Assembly: GCA_041493035.1 (NCBI GenBank)
Contig: JBGPYB010000026.1
Coordinates: 1-38,139 of the forward strand
DNA from: JBGPYB01 sp041493035
GTDB taxonomy: Bacteria; Acidobacteriota; Vicinamibacteria; Fen-336
DNA length: 38,139 nt
Reading direction: 5' to 3'
Part shown: positions 8,267 through 16,674 of the stretch, one piece after another
How positions within the stretch are numbered: the stretch's first letter is position 1
How the letters are laid out: each line of letters starts with the position of its first letter
Made by a program: the position numbers and the translations under genes
The notes under the pieces: model-generated
Database searches by the model: none
Told to the model about the DNA's origin: nothing
Seen by the model: the letters and a program-made list of their open reading frames with translations, nothing else

Positions 8267-10234
8267 ATGAAGCGAACGATCACCTTGCTCCTTTGCTTCC
8301 CGCTCGTGGTCGGGACACCCTACCTGTGCTTCGGCCAGACCCCGCCGCCTACCCCGCAGTCGACACCCGGCTCCAGCGCCCAACCCGAAGACGCCAGCTA
8401 CCACCTGGTGGTCTTCATTCCGAGCTACCGCGCCATCAGCACGCGCGACTTCGCCGGGCGGGTGGGCGAGTACGACAGCCTCAGCGACTCCGCTGGCGGT
8501 GACCTCACGATGACACTCATCGACCACTCCGGCCGCGTCTCGTGGCGCACGCATGCAACCGTCCTCAGCCAGGACGAGTACGACGTCGTCTCGAGCCTCC
8601 GGTCGGGGAAGGGCCTCATGCTCACCGTCGACTCCCGGAGCCTACGCCGGCACCTCGACAACGTCCCCTTCGGGACCAACCTGAGCCCCGACGACACTGT
8701 GCGCACACAGGCGATCCCGGAGAATGCCCTCTTCGGCGTGAAGCGGACCAAAACGAACGTCGACGCACGCTGGAAGGTTGTGGACTCTCCTGTGACCCTT
8801 TACGCGAGAGGTGGCTGGCAGGGACGCAGCGGCCAGAGCCAGCTCCAGTACTACGACATGGGAGGCGACGCGAGCTGCGGGTCCTGCCACTCCGCCTCCC
8901 GCTACCGCCCGCTCGAGTCCCTGACGCGCAGCTACGCCGCTGGGGCGGAGTTCAAGTTGAGCCGCGTGTCGTTCGGCTACGAGCACGCCTACAGCAAGTT
9001 CGAAGAGCATCAGCCACAACCGGTGGACGCCTTCGGCGCCACCCTCAGCGTGCCCGAGGACCAACTGCCCGCGGGTGTCGCGGACACGCTCCCCGGCGAC
9101 TACTTTCACAACGTCTTGCCCAGCCACCACTCGAACTCGGACACGGTCCGGCTGAGGGTCTCGCTGCCACGTACTTCCAACCTCACGGCTAGCGTCACGA
9201 AGGGACGCACGCTAAACTGTTTCACGGGGAACCCGCAGAGCTTCCTCAACGCCGACACGAGACTGTCCTGGAGCGCCCAGAAGAAGCTCCGGGCGACCGC
9301 CGACTACCACCGCCGGGAGATGGACAACGACTTCACGCCCTTCTACACGCTCTTCGGCAACCCCTCGCTCCACCGGTACTGGGCCGGCGCTCGGCTCGAC
9401 TATGCCGCCACGCCAGCTGTCGACATCGAGACCCACTATCGCCACGCCCACATGTCGCGGTCGAACTCCGACCTTTGGCCACAGTTCTACTCTCCTGAGA
9501 ACGCGGACCTCCTCCGGGTCGTGCCGACGACGTCTTCGAACACACTAGGCTTTTCTTTCAGGCTGCACGGCTCGGACAAGTGGAACCTGCGTCCCGGGTA
9601 CGAATGGGTCGACACCCGTTCCGCCGGCTACCTCACGGAGCCGGGCACGGCGCACCGGCTCTCCCTTGCAGTGAATCTCGCGCCGGTTTCGCGCCTGAGC
9701 TTCTCCGACGATTTCAGCGTCCTCCTCGAGAGCTCGTTCGCCGCGATCCAAAGACAGAACAGGCTCTACCTCAATACCGCCTATGTGACGGTCAACCCCG
9801 TGCACGACTGGAACCTCGGAATTGGCTACACCTACTTCCAGGACAACCTGAAGACCGACCTCATCTATGGCACCGATCCCTTCTATCAGGAGGGGCTCGT
9901 GCCCTTCAAGGCTCTGAGCCAGGGTTACGCCATCTCCTCGAGCTACCTCTGGAAGGACAAGCTGGGGCTGAACGTCGATGTGGGGCACGTGGCCTCGCAC
10001 AGCGAGTTCCGGCCGACGCTGGAGAACGACGCCTTTCCCGTCGTTGCCTGGGCCGCGGACTTCTCCCGCGTCGACGTGCCCCAGTTCTCCGCCAGGGCCT
10101 CTCTGGACTACCGGTTCCAACGGAACATCAACGGAGGGCTCCGCTACAGTTACGGCCGCTATACTGACCGCGTCCATCCGGAACTGACCGGCAGCCTCCG
10201 CACGTTCAGCGTGTTCTTCGGGAGGACTTGGTAG
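8267..10234 (+). CDS. MtrB/PioB-type outer-membrane porin with an internal heme c motif
   Basis: About 655 residues. Two starts are possible: ATG 8243 with GGAGG 7 bases before it, and ATG 8267 with AAGGAG 6 bases before it. The second gives a clean signal peptide (MKRTITLLLCF up to CFGQ) and is preferred. The rest alternates polar and hydrophobic residues in barrel strands, ends SVFFGRTW with a terminal aromatic, and is the size of MtrB/PioB decaheme-associated porins. It should sheath the decaheme cytochrome encoded just upstream. Oddity: ASCGSCHSASRYRP around residue 204 contains a complete CXXCH (8876-8890), so the porin may bind its own heme. No outer-surface cytochrome gene of MtrC type follows. 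Confidence 0.9.
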   Translation: MKRTITLLLCFPLVVGTPYLCFGQTPPPTPQSTPGSSAQPEDASYHLVVFIPSYRAISTRDFAGRVGEYDSLSDSAGGDLTMTLIDHSGRVSWRTHATVLSQDEYDVVSSLRSGKGLMLTVDSRSLRRHLDNVPFGTNLSPDDTVRTQAIPENALFGVKRTKTNVDARWKVVDSPVTLYARGGWQGRSGQSQLQYYDMGGDASCGSCHSASRYRPLESLTRSYAAGAEFKLSRVSFGYEHAYSKFEEHQPQPVDAFGATLSVPEDQLPAGVADTLPGDYFHNVLPSHHSNSDTVRLRVSLPRTSNLTASVTKGRTLNCFTGNPQSFLNADTRLSWSAQKKLRATADYHRREMDNDFTPFYTLFGNPSLHRYWAGARLDYAATPAVDIETHYRHAHMSRSNSDLWPQFYSPENADLLRVVPTTSSNTLGFSFRLHGSDKWNLRPGYEWVDTRSAGYLTEPGTAHRLSLAVNLAPVSRLSFSDDFSVLLESSFAAIQRQNRLYLNTAYVTVNPVHDWNLGIGYTYFQDNLKTDLIYGTDPFYQEGLVPFKALSQGYAISSSYLWKDKLGLNVDVGHVASHSEFRPTLENDAFPVVAWAADFSRVDVPQFSARASLDYRFQRNINGGLRYSYGRYTDRVHPELTGSLRTFSVFFGRTW

Positions 10235-10255
10235 CCTCTGGGAGCCGCTCTCCGT

Positions 10256-10333
10256 GCGCTCTTCGTCTCCGACCAAGGGAGCCAGTTCACGGCAGGGCAC
10301 TTTGAAGAGACCCGCGGCAGCAAATATTATTGA
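10256..10333 (+). pseudogene. Fragment of a DDE transposase (integrase core)
   Basis: The + frame reads ALFVSDQGSQFTAGHFEETR and then a stop at about 10331. VSDQGxQFTA is the second catalytic Asp segment of rve-type transposases and is nearly the same as VSDQGAQFTAEAF in the intact transposase at 21595-22671. No catalytic Asp or Glu segments flank it, so it is a short relic lying between the porin gene and tRNA-Val. Confidence 0.6.
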
Positions 10334-10337
10334 AGAA

Positions 10338-10412
10338 TGGTGGGCGCTGTAGGATTTGAACCTACGACTTCCACCGTGTGAAGGTGGCACTCTACCGCTG
10401 AGTTAAGCGCCC
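10338..10412 (-). tRNA. tRNA-Val (anticodon CAC), CCA encoded
   Basis: Read on the minus strand: acceptor GGGCGCT pairs with AGCGCCC, discriminator A, then CCA encoded in the DNA (10338-10340). The anticodon arm is CCACC-TTCACAC-GGTGG, giving anticodon CAC for codon GTG. The T arm contains GGTTCAAATCC. All four arms fold without mismatch in the acceptor, anticodon and T stems. Length 75 with CCA. Confidence 0.95.
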
Positions 10413-10467
10413 GAGGCCCCATGAGTCTAGCGGCCCGCTCCCTCGGCCGTCAAGCCTGCGTATCGAG

Positions 10468-10518
10468 CCATTCAAAATGTAACCGGGCGAGGGATCGTCG
10501 CGCCATTTAGAAAGTAAC
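10468..10518. repeat. Two 16-base direct repeats, likely an insertion-sequence end
   Basis: CCATTCAAAATGTAAC (10468-10483) and CCATTTAGAAAGTAAC (10503-10518) agree at 13 of 16 bases, 35 bases apart start to start. Pairs of repeats of this kind, read on the other strand as GTTACxTTxTxAATGG, are typical of the multiple transposase sites at the ends of IS21-like elements. No IS21 transposase gene is present, so this would be a solo end. The rest of 10413-10699 shows no gene. Confidence 0.4.
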
Positions 10519-10699
10519 TCTCGCCTGAGGGGGTTCTATGGGTCGATGGTCGCGGTGGGAGTACTTGATGGAGTTCTGCACGGTGGCGGTGTAGAACCGC
10601 AAGTACGCGCGATCCGCGTACGGCTCGCGGGGGCGATTCGACGGCCCCTCGCGACGGGCCCCTTCCGGCGTTACGATCCCATCTGTCAGGAGGGAAGCC

Positions 10700-11251
10700 A
10701 TGCGGGTGAGAAGCGTCCTGGTCATCGGGTTCCTGGTGCCGTCCCTGGCGGTCGCCCAGTCGTTGGGTGACGCGGCTCAGAAGGAGAAGGAGCGGCGGAA
10801 GAAGATCCAGCACGCCGGGGGTTCGTCCAAAGTGGTCACCGAGGAGGAACTGAAGGCGAACCACGGGAGCCTGGCGAACGATCCCAAGGCGCAGCCGGCG
10901 ACGACGCCATCACAGTCGAGCGTGCCCAAGCCGGCGGCTCCAACTCCGCCTCCAACTACGACTCCGGCTCCCGACCCGAGGGAGCAGGAGGAGTCCTGGC
11001 GCCATCGCGTCGCCGAGGCCCAGGCTCGTCTCGCCAAAGCCAGGGAGCACTACGACCTGTTGAACGGCCTCACCTTGGGCCCGGGCGACTCGTACGTCGA
11101 CGAGAACGGAAAGCCGCTCATCACTTCGCTCGAGCAACTCCGCAAACTGATTGCCGAGGCCAAGGTGGAGGTGGACGCTGCCCAGAAGGCGCTGGACGAC
11201 CTTCTCGAAACCGCGCGGCAGCAGGGTGTGCCGCCCGGGTGGCTGCGCTAG
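10700..11251 (+). CDS. Exported Pro/Ala-rich, coiled-coil protein of unknown function
   Basis: 183 residues. A signal peptide ends near AVAQS (residues 1-20). Next comes a basic stretch (EKERRKKIQ), a low-complexity Pro/Thr/Ala linker (about residues 60-90) and a helical region (ESWRHRVAEAQARLAKAREHYDLL, then LEQLRKLIAEAKVEVDAAQKALDDLLETARQ) that should form a coiled coil. The end GVPPGWLR is seen in secreted proteins common in Acidobacteria. AGGAGG lies before the ATG. It may be a periplasmic spacer or envelope-associated protein; no partner is evident. Its stop is 5 bases from the stop of the convergent PBP gene. Confidence 0.75.
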   Translation: MRVRSVLVIGFLVPSLAVAQSLGDAAQKEKERRKKIQHAGGSSKVVTEEELKANHGSLANDPKAQPATTPSQSSVPKPAAPTPPPTTTPAPDPREQEESWRHRVAEAQARLAKAREHYDLLNGLTLGPGDSYVDENGKPLITSLEQLRKLIAEAKVEVDAAQKALDDLLETARQQGVPPGWLR

Positions 11252-11256
11252 TCAGG

Positions 11257-13548
11257 TCAGTGAACGTGGCAGATCTCGGTCGGCTCCGTTCCGGCGATGA
11301 ACGCCTCCGACATCGTGTTCGGGCAGTTGGGACCGGCCAGAAGTCCGGTGTCCTTGTCGATCTCGACGAAGACGATGTCGTCGGCGGGAACCTCGAAGGG
11401 GCGTGACGTCGTCCCCGCCAAGGCACCCTTCATGAACTCTACCCAGATCGGCAGCGCCGCCCTGGCGCCCGAGAGGTTGATGGGCGTGTTGTCGTCGTAG
11501 CCCACCCAGACCACGCAGAGGAGATCCGGCGTGTACCCCGCGAACCACGCGTCCCTGAGGTCGTTGGTCGTCCCCGTCTTCCCGGCAGCGTCGACGGTGA
11601 AGCCGAGAGCCCGTGCCGAAGCGGCGGTTCCCTCGGTCAGGACGCTGCGCAACATGTTCGTCACCAGGAACGCCGTCTCGGCGTGGATCACCCGCGCCGG
11701 GGGCTTCGGGTTGTGTTGCTCCAGCGTCTCGCTCTTGTCGTTCACCACCTTGAGGACCGCTACCGGATCGATCTTCAAGCCGCCGTTGGCGAGGACGTTG
11801 TAGGCCGTGGCCATTTCGAGGGGCGTCGCTTCGAAGGCACCGAGCGCCACGGCGGGGTAGGGCTTGATCGTCGCGCCGATCCCCAGCTTCTTCGACCAGA
11901 GCGCCGCGACCCGGTCGTAACCCACCATCTCGGCGACCTTCACCGTGGCCACGTTGAGGCTCTTCGAGAGGGCTTTCCGCAACGTGACGTTACCGAGGTA
12001 CTCGTTCTCGTAGTTCTGAGGCGTGTACTCCTTGTCCTCGTAGAAGAAGACGGCCGGCGTGTCTTCCACCACCGTGGCCGGCGTGATGGGCGGAAGGGCC
12101 GGGTCGTCGAAGGCCGCTTCGAAAGCAGTCAGGTACACGAAAGGCTTGAAGGTGCTCCCCGGCTGACGCCGCGCCTGGATCACGCGGTTGTATTGGCTCG
12201 CGCCGTACGAGCGCCCGCCGACGAGGGCGAGGATCGCGCCTGTCTGCGGTTCGAGGACGATGACGCATCCCTGCACCGGCGGCCCCGCGTTCTTCCGCTT
12301 CGCCATCTTCTCGATATTGGTGAGGCCGTTCGCCAGCGCTTGCTGCGCGAGGGTCTGGAGGTGCAGGTCCAGCGAGGTGTAGATCGAAAGGTTCTGGGTC
12401 GTCAGGTCCTTGGCGTCGTAGCGCTGCTCGAGCTGCGTGCTCACGAGGTCCACGAAGTACGGGGCCTCGGCGCTGTCGAGGGTGGCTGCCTCCACCCGCA
12501 GCGGCTGGGTGAGCGCGGCCTGCATCGTGGCCTCCTCGATGAAACCCGACTCGCGCATCGCCTTGATGACCTGGTTCCGGCGCTCGACGGCCCGCTGAGC
12601 GTGGCGGTAGGGGTTGTAGGGATTTGGCGACTGGATCATCCCCGCGAGGAGCGCCGATTCCGTGAGCGTCAAGTTGCCCACGTCTTTGTGGAAGTACATC
12701 CGGGCCGCCTCGCCCATACCGTTGATGCTGAAGGAGCCGGCCTGGCCCAGGTAGATCTCGTTCAGGTACAGCTCGAGAATCTCCTGCTTCGTCGCCCGGC
12801 GCTCCAGGACGAAGGCCAGGAGCGCTTCCTGGGCCTTGCGCTTCATGGACTTCTCGGGGGTCAGGAAGAAGTTCTTCACGAGCTGCTGGGTGATGGTGCT
12901 CCCACCCTGAATGTAGCTTTCGGCCCGGGCGTTCCGAAGCGCCGCGCCGAGGATCCGCATCGGGTCGAGCCCGGGGTGGCTGAAGAAGCGACGGTCCTCG
13001 ATGGCCAGCACGGCCTTGACGAGCGTGTCGGGCAGCTCCTCGTATTTCACGTAGCGCCGCTTCTCGCGGCTCTGATCGAAGAGGTAGGTGATGAGCTCCG
13101 GCTCGAGGGTCTGCGTGGAGTAGCGCTTCTTGGACTTCCGTCCGCGCATCTCCTTCACGCGATCCTTGTCGAAGACGACGATCACGGGCTCGGACGCGGA
13201 GTCGGTGCTGGACCGCGGCAGGAGCGTGACCGACTTGTCGCCGGGTGCAAACTCCCCCGGAGCCGCGGGTGTCTCGCGCTGCTCGTACTTCAGGTTGTTC
13301 AGCACCTTGAGAAGCTCGGCCTGGGGGAGCAACAGCCCCTCGTGGAGCACCAGCGGGCGCGCGTAGAGGCGAGACGGCACCATCCACCGCTCCCCCTTGA
13401 GCCGGCGTTCCACCAGGACGCCGTACTTCACGTACTGGTAGATGAGCGCCGACACGCCCAGCACGAAGGGGAGAGTGACGATCGTGAGAAGGAGCGCGAC
13501 GACGCGCAGGCGCTTCGTCGAGTAGATCTGCCGGCCGGGCGAGCCCAA
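11257..13548 (-). CDS. Bifunctional penicillin-binding protein, class A (PBP1B-like)
   Basis: 763 residues. A membrane anchor lies at about 15-38. A short UB2H-like segment (VPSRLYARPLVLHEG) at 57-71 points to the PBP1B type. The GT51 glycosyltransferase has catalytic Glu184 in EDRRFFSHPG, then GGSTITQQLVKN (215-226) and ELYLNEIYLGQ (259-269). The transpeptidase has STFK at 465-468, SLN at 530-532 and KTGT at 657-660, so all catalytic motifs are intact. It polymerises lipid II and cross-links peptidoglycan at the inner membrane's outer face. The C-terminus has two Cys (NCPN, ICHVH). The gene lies alone on the minus strand. Confidence 0.96.
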   Translation of the reverse strand: MGSPGRQIYSTKRLRVVALLLTIVTLPFVLGVSALIYQYVKYGVLVERRLKGERWMVPSRLYARPLVLHEGLLLPQAELLKVLNNLKYEQRETPAAPGEFAPGDKSVTLLPRSSTDSASEPVIVVFDKDRVKEMRGRKSKKRYSTQTLEPELITYLFDQSREKRRYVKYEELPDTLVKAVLAIEDRRFFSHPGLDPMRILGAALRNARAESYIQGGSTITQQLVKNFFLTPEKSMKRKAQEALLAFVLERRATKQEILELYLNEIYLGQAGSFSINGMGEAARMYFHKDVGNLTLTESALLAGMIQSPNPYNPYRHAQRAVERRNQVIKAMRESGFIEEATMQAALTQPLRVEAATLDSAEAPYFVDLVSTQLEQRYDAKDLTTQNLSIYTSLDLHLQTLAQQALANGLTNIEKMAKRKNAGPPVQGCVIVLEPQTGAILALVGGRSYGASQYNRVIQARRQPGSTFKPFVYLTAFEAAFDDPALPPITPATVVEDTPAVFFYEDKEYTPQNYENEYLGNVTLRKALSKSLNVATVKVAEMVGYDRVAALWSKKLGIGATIKPYPAVALGAFEATPLEMATAYNVLANGGLKIDPVAVLKVVNDKSETLEQHNPKPPARVIHAETAFLVTNMLRSVLTEGTAASARALGFTVDAAGKTGTTNDLRDAWFAGYTPDLLCVVWVGYDDNTPINLSGARAALPIWVEFMKGALAGTTSRPFEVPADDIVFVEIDKDTGLLAGPNCPNTMSEAFIAGTEPTEICHVH

Positions 13549-13612
13549 AGCTCGACGATTATATCGACTTTGCCGTGGCCGCCCGGCGGCTACGACGCCC
13601 TCGGGTCGCGGC

Positions 13613-13813
13613 TCACCATTGTCCCGCCACCTGGAAGTGCAGCCCGCGACCCCCGCCGGCGGTCAGAGTCGCCCCCCTCTGCAGCGGAATGGCGAGGTTC
13701 AGCACGTCGTTGCCGCGAAGCGCGCGCGGCTCCGGAAGGGACGCTCCTCGGAGGCTCTCCTCTCTCCCGTCCCAAATCCTACTCCCCCGGCCGAACCTGT
13801 AGACGGATGTCAC
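13613..13813 (-). pseudogene. Possible 3' remnant of an outer-membrane protein gene
   Basis: The 317 bases between 13548 and 13866 hold no full gene. One minus-strand frame of 66 codons, from a GTG, ends NDVLNLAIPLQRG then LHFQVAGQW, which looks like the last strands of an outer-membrane barrel with its terminal aromatic. It has no signal peptide or body, so if real it is a relic. The same DNA holds the promoter of the sigma-factor gene. Confidence 0.25.
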
Positions 13814-13846
13814 CCTGGAGGGAACGACTTATGGGTGGCGGTTTGC

Positions 13847-13852
13847 TAGAAT
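13847..13852 (+). promoter_or_regulatory. -10 box TAGAAT of the ECF sigma-factor gene
   Basis: TAGAAT ends 13 bases before the TTG start at 13866, so transcription would begin about 6 bases before the start codon. No good -35 hexamer is visible. Confidence 0.45.
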
Positions 13853-13865
13853 CCGGGCACTCACT

Positions 13866-14435
13866 TTGGCTGCTCAAGAACCGAAGGATCTGGCGACCGA
13901 GGAACTACTTAGGCTAGCCAAAGCCGGGGATGGGACTGCCGTGGAGGCGCTCTACGTCCGTTACCTCACCCCGCTCAACCGCTGGGCGCGCGGCCGTCTT
14001 CCGGCGGGCGCTCGCGGTGCCACGGACACAGGCGACATCGTCCAAGAGACGCTCGTTCGCGCCCTGCAACATCTCGATACGTTCGAGTCTCGCGGCCCCG
14101 GGGCGTTCTTCGCGTATCTGCGCAAGACGTTCGTCAATCGTGTGCGCGACGAGGCCCGGAGAATCGCCCGCCGTCCCACCGAGGTCGACATGCCCGATTC
14201 ACCGGCGCTCGGCCCCTCGCCCGTCGAGCTTGCCATCGGAGCCGAAAGACTGGAACGCTTCGAGCGAGCCGTCGCCAAGCTCGCTCCAGACGAGCGGGAA
14301 GCGGTCCTGGCGCGCGTCGAGCTCGGGCTCTCCTACGCCCAGATTGCCGAGGTCCTCGGCAAGCCAAGCCCCGATGCGGCTCGGATGGCGGTATCGCGAG
14401 CCCTCGTCAAGCTCGCCGACGAGCTGGCGGTGTGA
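13866..14435 (+). CDS. ECF-subfamily RNA polymerase sigma factor
   Basis: 189 residues. Region 2 includes EALYVRYLTPLNRWARGRLP and the DxxDIVQETLVRALQHL core-binding/-10 segment; region 4 includes LAPDEREAVLARVELGLSYAQIAEVLGK, the helix-turn-helix for the -35. No membrane anti-sigma gene follows; the next gene, in the same direction, encodes an LpxR-like outer-membrane enzyme, so an envelope-linked regulon is possible but inferred. The start is a TTG at 13866 with no Shine-Dalgarno sequence, close behind a TAGAAT box. The type resembles the ECF sigmas often paired with protein kinases in Acidobacteria and Planctomycetes. Confidence 0.9.
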   Translation: MAAQEPKDLATEELLRLAKAGDGTAVEALYVRYLTPLNRWARGRLPAGARGATDTGDIVQETLVRALQHLDTFESRGPGAFFAYLRKTFVNRVRDEARRIARRPTEVDMPDSPALGPSPVELAIGAERLERFERAVAKLAPDEREAVLARVELGLSYAQIAEVLGKPSPDAARMAVSRALVKLADELAV

Positions 14436-14471
14436 GCTCGGGCGAGACGGGGAGGGAGGAGGGAGGGCTCC

Positions 14472-15716
14472 ATGCGGGCACTGATCATTGCCACTGTCGG
14501 GCTGTTCGCCCGGGCGGTCTACGCCCAAACGCCGGCGCCTTCGCCAACTCCTCCGGCGGCGGGCACGCAGAACCCGGACCCGTTCCTTGGCGCGGGCTCC
14601 GACATGGGGAAGCCTGCCGCGCCTGAGGGGTCGAGCTTCAGCCTCTACGTGGACCAGGATTCGGTTCCACCGTGGCTGGGACCGTGGGGCGGCGACCAGA
14701 ACTACACGATGGGCGCGGGTTTCGGATTCGGCGGCGCGTGGGTTGGAGACCGGCACCTCGACTGGGCCTTGAACGAGCTCGACGCTCTGACGGGCCTCGG
14801 GAAAATCCACGGAAAGTTCAGGACCGAGGCTGGTGGCGGGAACTATCTGGAGAGCCACACGTTCGCGCTGGCCGTTACGGCGTTCACGCCGAACCATCTT
14901 GAGACCGCCGTTCCCATCCCGGACGACCGACCGTATGCGTCGCTCCTCGGCCTCACCGTTGGCCACGCGACCATCGACGGTGTGAAGCGGCGCGTCATCC
15001 GGACGGACCTGACGATGGGCGTTCTCGGTCTTCGAATCGCGGACACGGTGCAGACGTCCATTCATCGACACCGCAGAGCGAACAATCAGAAGAAGGACCG
15101 GGCGGCCGTGAAGCCCTACGATCCGAAGGGCTGGCCCTATCAGATCTCGGATGGTGGAGAACCTACGGCGAAGTACACCGTGAGCTTCCTCCAGGTCGCG
15201 CAAGAGACGCGATTCCATGACGTGGGTCTCCAGGCCGAGGCCAGCCTCGGGTACTACACCAACGTCGCGGTGGGCCCCATCTTTCGGGTCGGGCTTCTGC
15301 GTTCCGATCTCTGGTCTCTGAACACGAACCCGCTCACGGCTTACAACCAGGCGTCGTGCACCATGGAAAAGGACAGGGGCCGGAGTCCCACGAAGCTGGA
15401 GCTCTACGCGTGGGCGGCGGGGCGCGGCCGGCTCGTTGCGTACAACGCGCTCCTCGAAGGGGCACTGCGTCACAGTGACGTGACCTTCGGGACAACGCAG
15501 ATCCAGCCGTTCGTGCGGGAGTTCGAGACCGGCGTGACCACCGGCTATCGTAATTGGGTCCTGACGATCGCACTGGCCCGCCGGTCGGCCGAATACAACG
15601 TGGGCGTCCCGCGCTCCCACACCTGGGGGGGGATCTACATCACCAAGCGCTGGAACAAGCCTCCTCCGGTTGACACTCCGCCTCCTGCCCCCTGTCCCTC
15701 GAGGGGGAACTCGTGA
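14472..15716 (+). CDS. Outer-membrane lipid A deacylase LpxR-like protein (DUF2219)
   Basis: 414 residues with a signal peptide (1-18, ending YAQ). A Pro/Thr/Ala linker follows, then barrel strands with the LpxR pattern: LYVDQDSV near the start, QNYTMGAGFGFG, PIPDDRPYASLLGLTVG, and VQTSIHRHRR, where the conserved His of the active site is expected. In place of the usual Asn-Asp pair the sequence has Asp-Gln-Asp, so activity needs checking. LpxR removes the 3'-acyloxyacyl chain of lipid A at the outer leaflet. The gene ends SRGNS after a Pro-rich tail and its stop overlaps the start of the protease gene (GTGA at 15713). GGAGGGAGGG precedes the ATG. Confidence 0.8.
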   Translation: MRALIIATVGLFARAVYAQTPAPSPTPPAAGTQNPDPFLGAGSDMGKPAAPEGSSFSLYVDQDSVPPWLGPWGGDQNYTMGAGFGFGGAWVGDRHLDWALNELDALTGLGKIHGKFRTEAGGGNYLESHTFALAVTAFTPNHLETAVPIPDDRPYASLLGLTVGHATIDGVKRRVIRTDLTMGVLGLRIADTVQTSIHRHRRANNQKKDRAAVKPYDPKGWPYQISDGGEPTAKYTVSFLQVAQETRFHDVGLQAEASLGYYTNVAVGPIFRVGLLRSDLWSLNTNPLTAYNQASCTMEKDRGRSPTKLELYAWAAGRGRLVAYNALLEGALRHSDVTFGTTQIQPFVREFETGVTTGYRNWVLTIALARRSAEYNVGVPRSHTWGGIYITKRWNKPPPVDTPPPAPCPSRGNS

Positions 15717-16636
15717 CCGTGTCGCCGTTCCTTGCCGCGGACCCTCGTATCACGAAGCGCTTGGAGCGCGTGCTCGCCGCGGCCCTCGCGAAGTTCGCCC
15801 CGCGTCCCGACGTGACGGCGGTCGACCTCGGCCACAAGATCGTGGCGGGGAAGCTCACCCGGGAGCTCTGCATCCGAATTCACGTCCGTGAGAAGCACTC
15901 GCTTCGCCACCTGGCACCTCGGGAGCGCGTGCCCGCGAAGTTCCTGGGCGTCGCCACCGACGTGGTCCAGGCCGTGTACGACGATTCCCAGGGGAACCCG
16001 CGGGCCCAGGGAACGCCCAAGATTCAGCCTGGGTTCGGGATCAGTCACTTGAACGGAGGCACTGGAACGCTCGGGCTCCTCGTGCTGGATGACCTTGGCC
16101 GGCCAGGCTTGTTGAGCGCCTCCCACGTCCTCATCCCCGATTCGAACGCCAGCCCGGGCGACCCGATTCTCCAGCCGAGCCGGCTCGACGGAGGTCAACC
16201 CCCCGACACCGTCGCCTCGCTCCAGCGGAGCGACCTGGACACGGATTCGGCTTACGCCCTCCTCTTGAACACGAGGCCCATCGATCCGACGATCTTCGGT
16301 TCCGGCGCGCCGATCGCGGCCGCGGGGTTTCCGGCTCTCGGAGACGTGCTCGAAAAGTCCGGCCGGGCGACCGACGTCACCCGTGCCGTCGTCGACGGGA
16401 TCAGCCTGGTCCTGGCCGGCCTCCGCTACGGCATTCACCTCGCGCCACTCGACCCCGACGCACCGCCGATTGCGCTTGGGGGCGATTCCGGCGCCGTGTG
16501 GTACAACGTGGCGACGAACGTCGGAGTCGGGCTCCACTGCAAGGGAACCCTCACGTCGGTGCCGGGGGCCAGCTTCGCCATCGCGACGTCTCTCGTCTAC
16601 GTCCTCCGTCACCTCGACCTGAGCGTCCACCCGTAG
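15713..16636 (+). CDS. Trypsin-like serine protease-fold protein
   Basis: 307 residues. GTLGLLVLDDLGRPGLLSASHVL puts His138 in an SASH motif where chymotrypsin-fold enzymes have TAGH. DTDSAYALL (Asp176/178) supplies the acid, and LGGDSGAVWY (Ser259) the nucleophile in the classic GDSG. The first 100 residues are a helical, charged region with no signal peptide. It is therefore cytoplasmic, or exported by another route. The GTG start overlaps the LpxR-like gene's stop by 4 bases, implying coupled translation. Substrate is unknown. Similar peptidase-fold proteins are often annotated only as hypothetical. Confidence 0.75.
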   Translation: MTVSPFLAADPRITKRLERVLAAALAKFAPRPDVTAVDLGHKIVAGKLTRELCIRIHVREKHSLRHLAPRERVPAKFLGVATDVVQAVYDDSQGNPRAQGTPKIQPGFGISHLNGGTGTLGLLVLDDLGRPGLLSASHVLIPDSNASPGDPILQPSRLDGGQPPDTVASLQRSDLDTDSAYALLLNTRPIDPTIFGSGAPIAAAGFPALGDVLEKSGRATDVTRAVVDGISLVLAGLRYGIHLAPLDPDAPPIALGGDSGAVWYNVATNVGVGLHCKGTLTSVPGASFAIATSLVYVLRHLDLSVHP

Positions 16637-16661
16637 GCGATCGACCGACGTACTCCGCTGT

Positions 16662-16667
16662 TAGAAT
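16662..16667 (+). promoter_or_regulatory. -10 box TAGAAT of the metallopeptidase gene
   Basis: TAGAAT ends 7 bases before the GTG at 16675, so the first transcribed base would be at or next to the start codon: a leaderless mRNA. No Shine-Dalgarno sequence is present. Confidence 0.5.
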
Positions 16668-16674
16668 CCCCGCC

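Noticed and set aside
11683..13917. A 744-codon plus-strand frame opposite the PBP gene
   Set aside because: It is the antisense of a fully motif-complete PBP1B-like gene; its translation is Arg/Glu/Gly/Leu-rich with no domain.
14199..15620. A 473-codon minus-strand frame opposite sigma factor and LpxR-like genes
   Set aside because: It spans two real genes on the other strand and has no recognisable domain.
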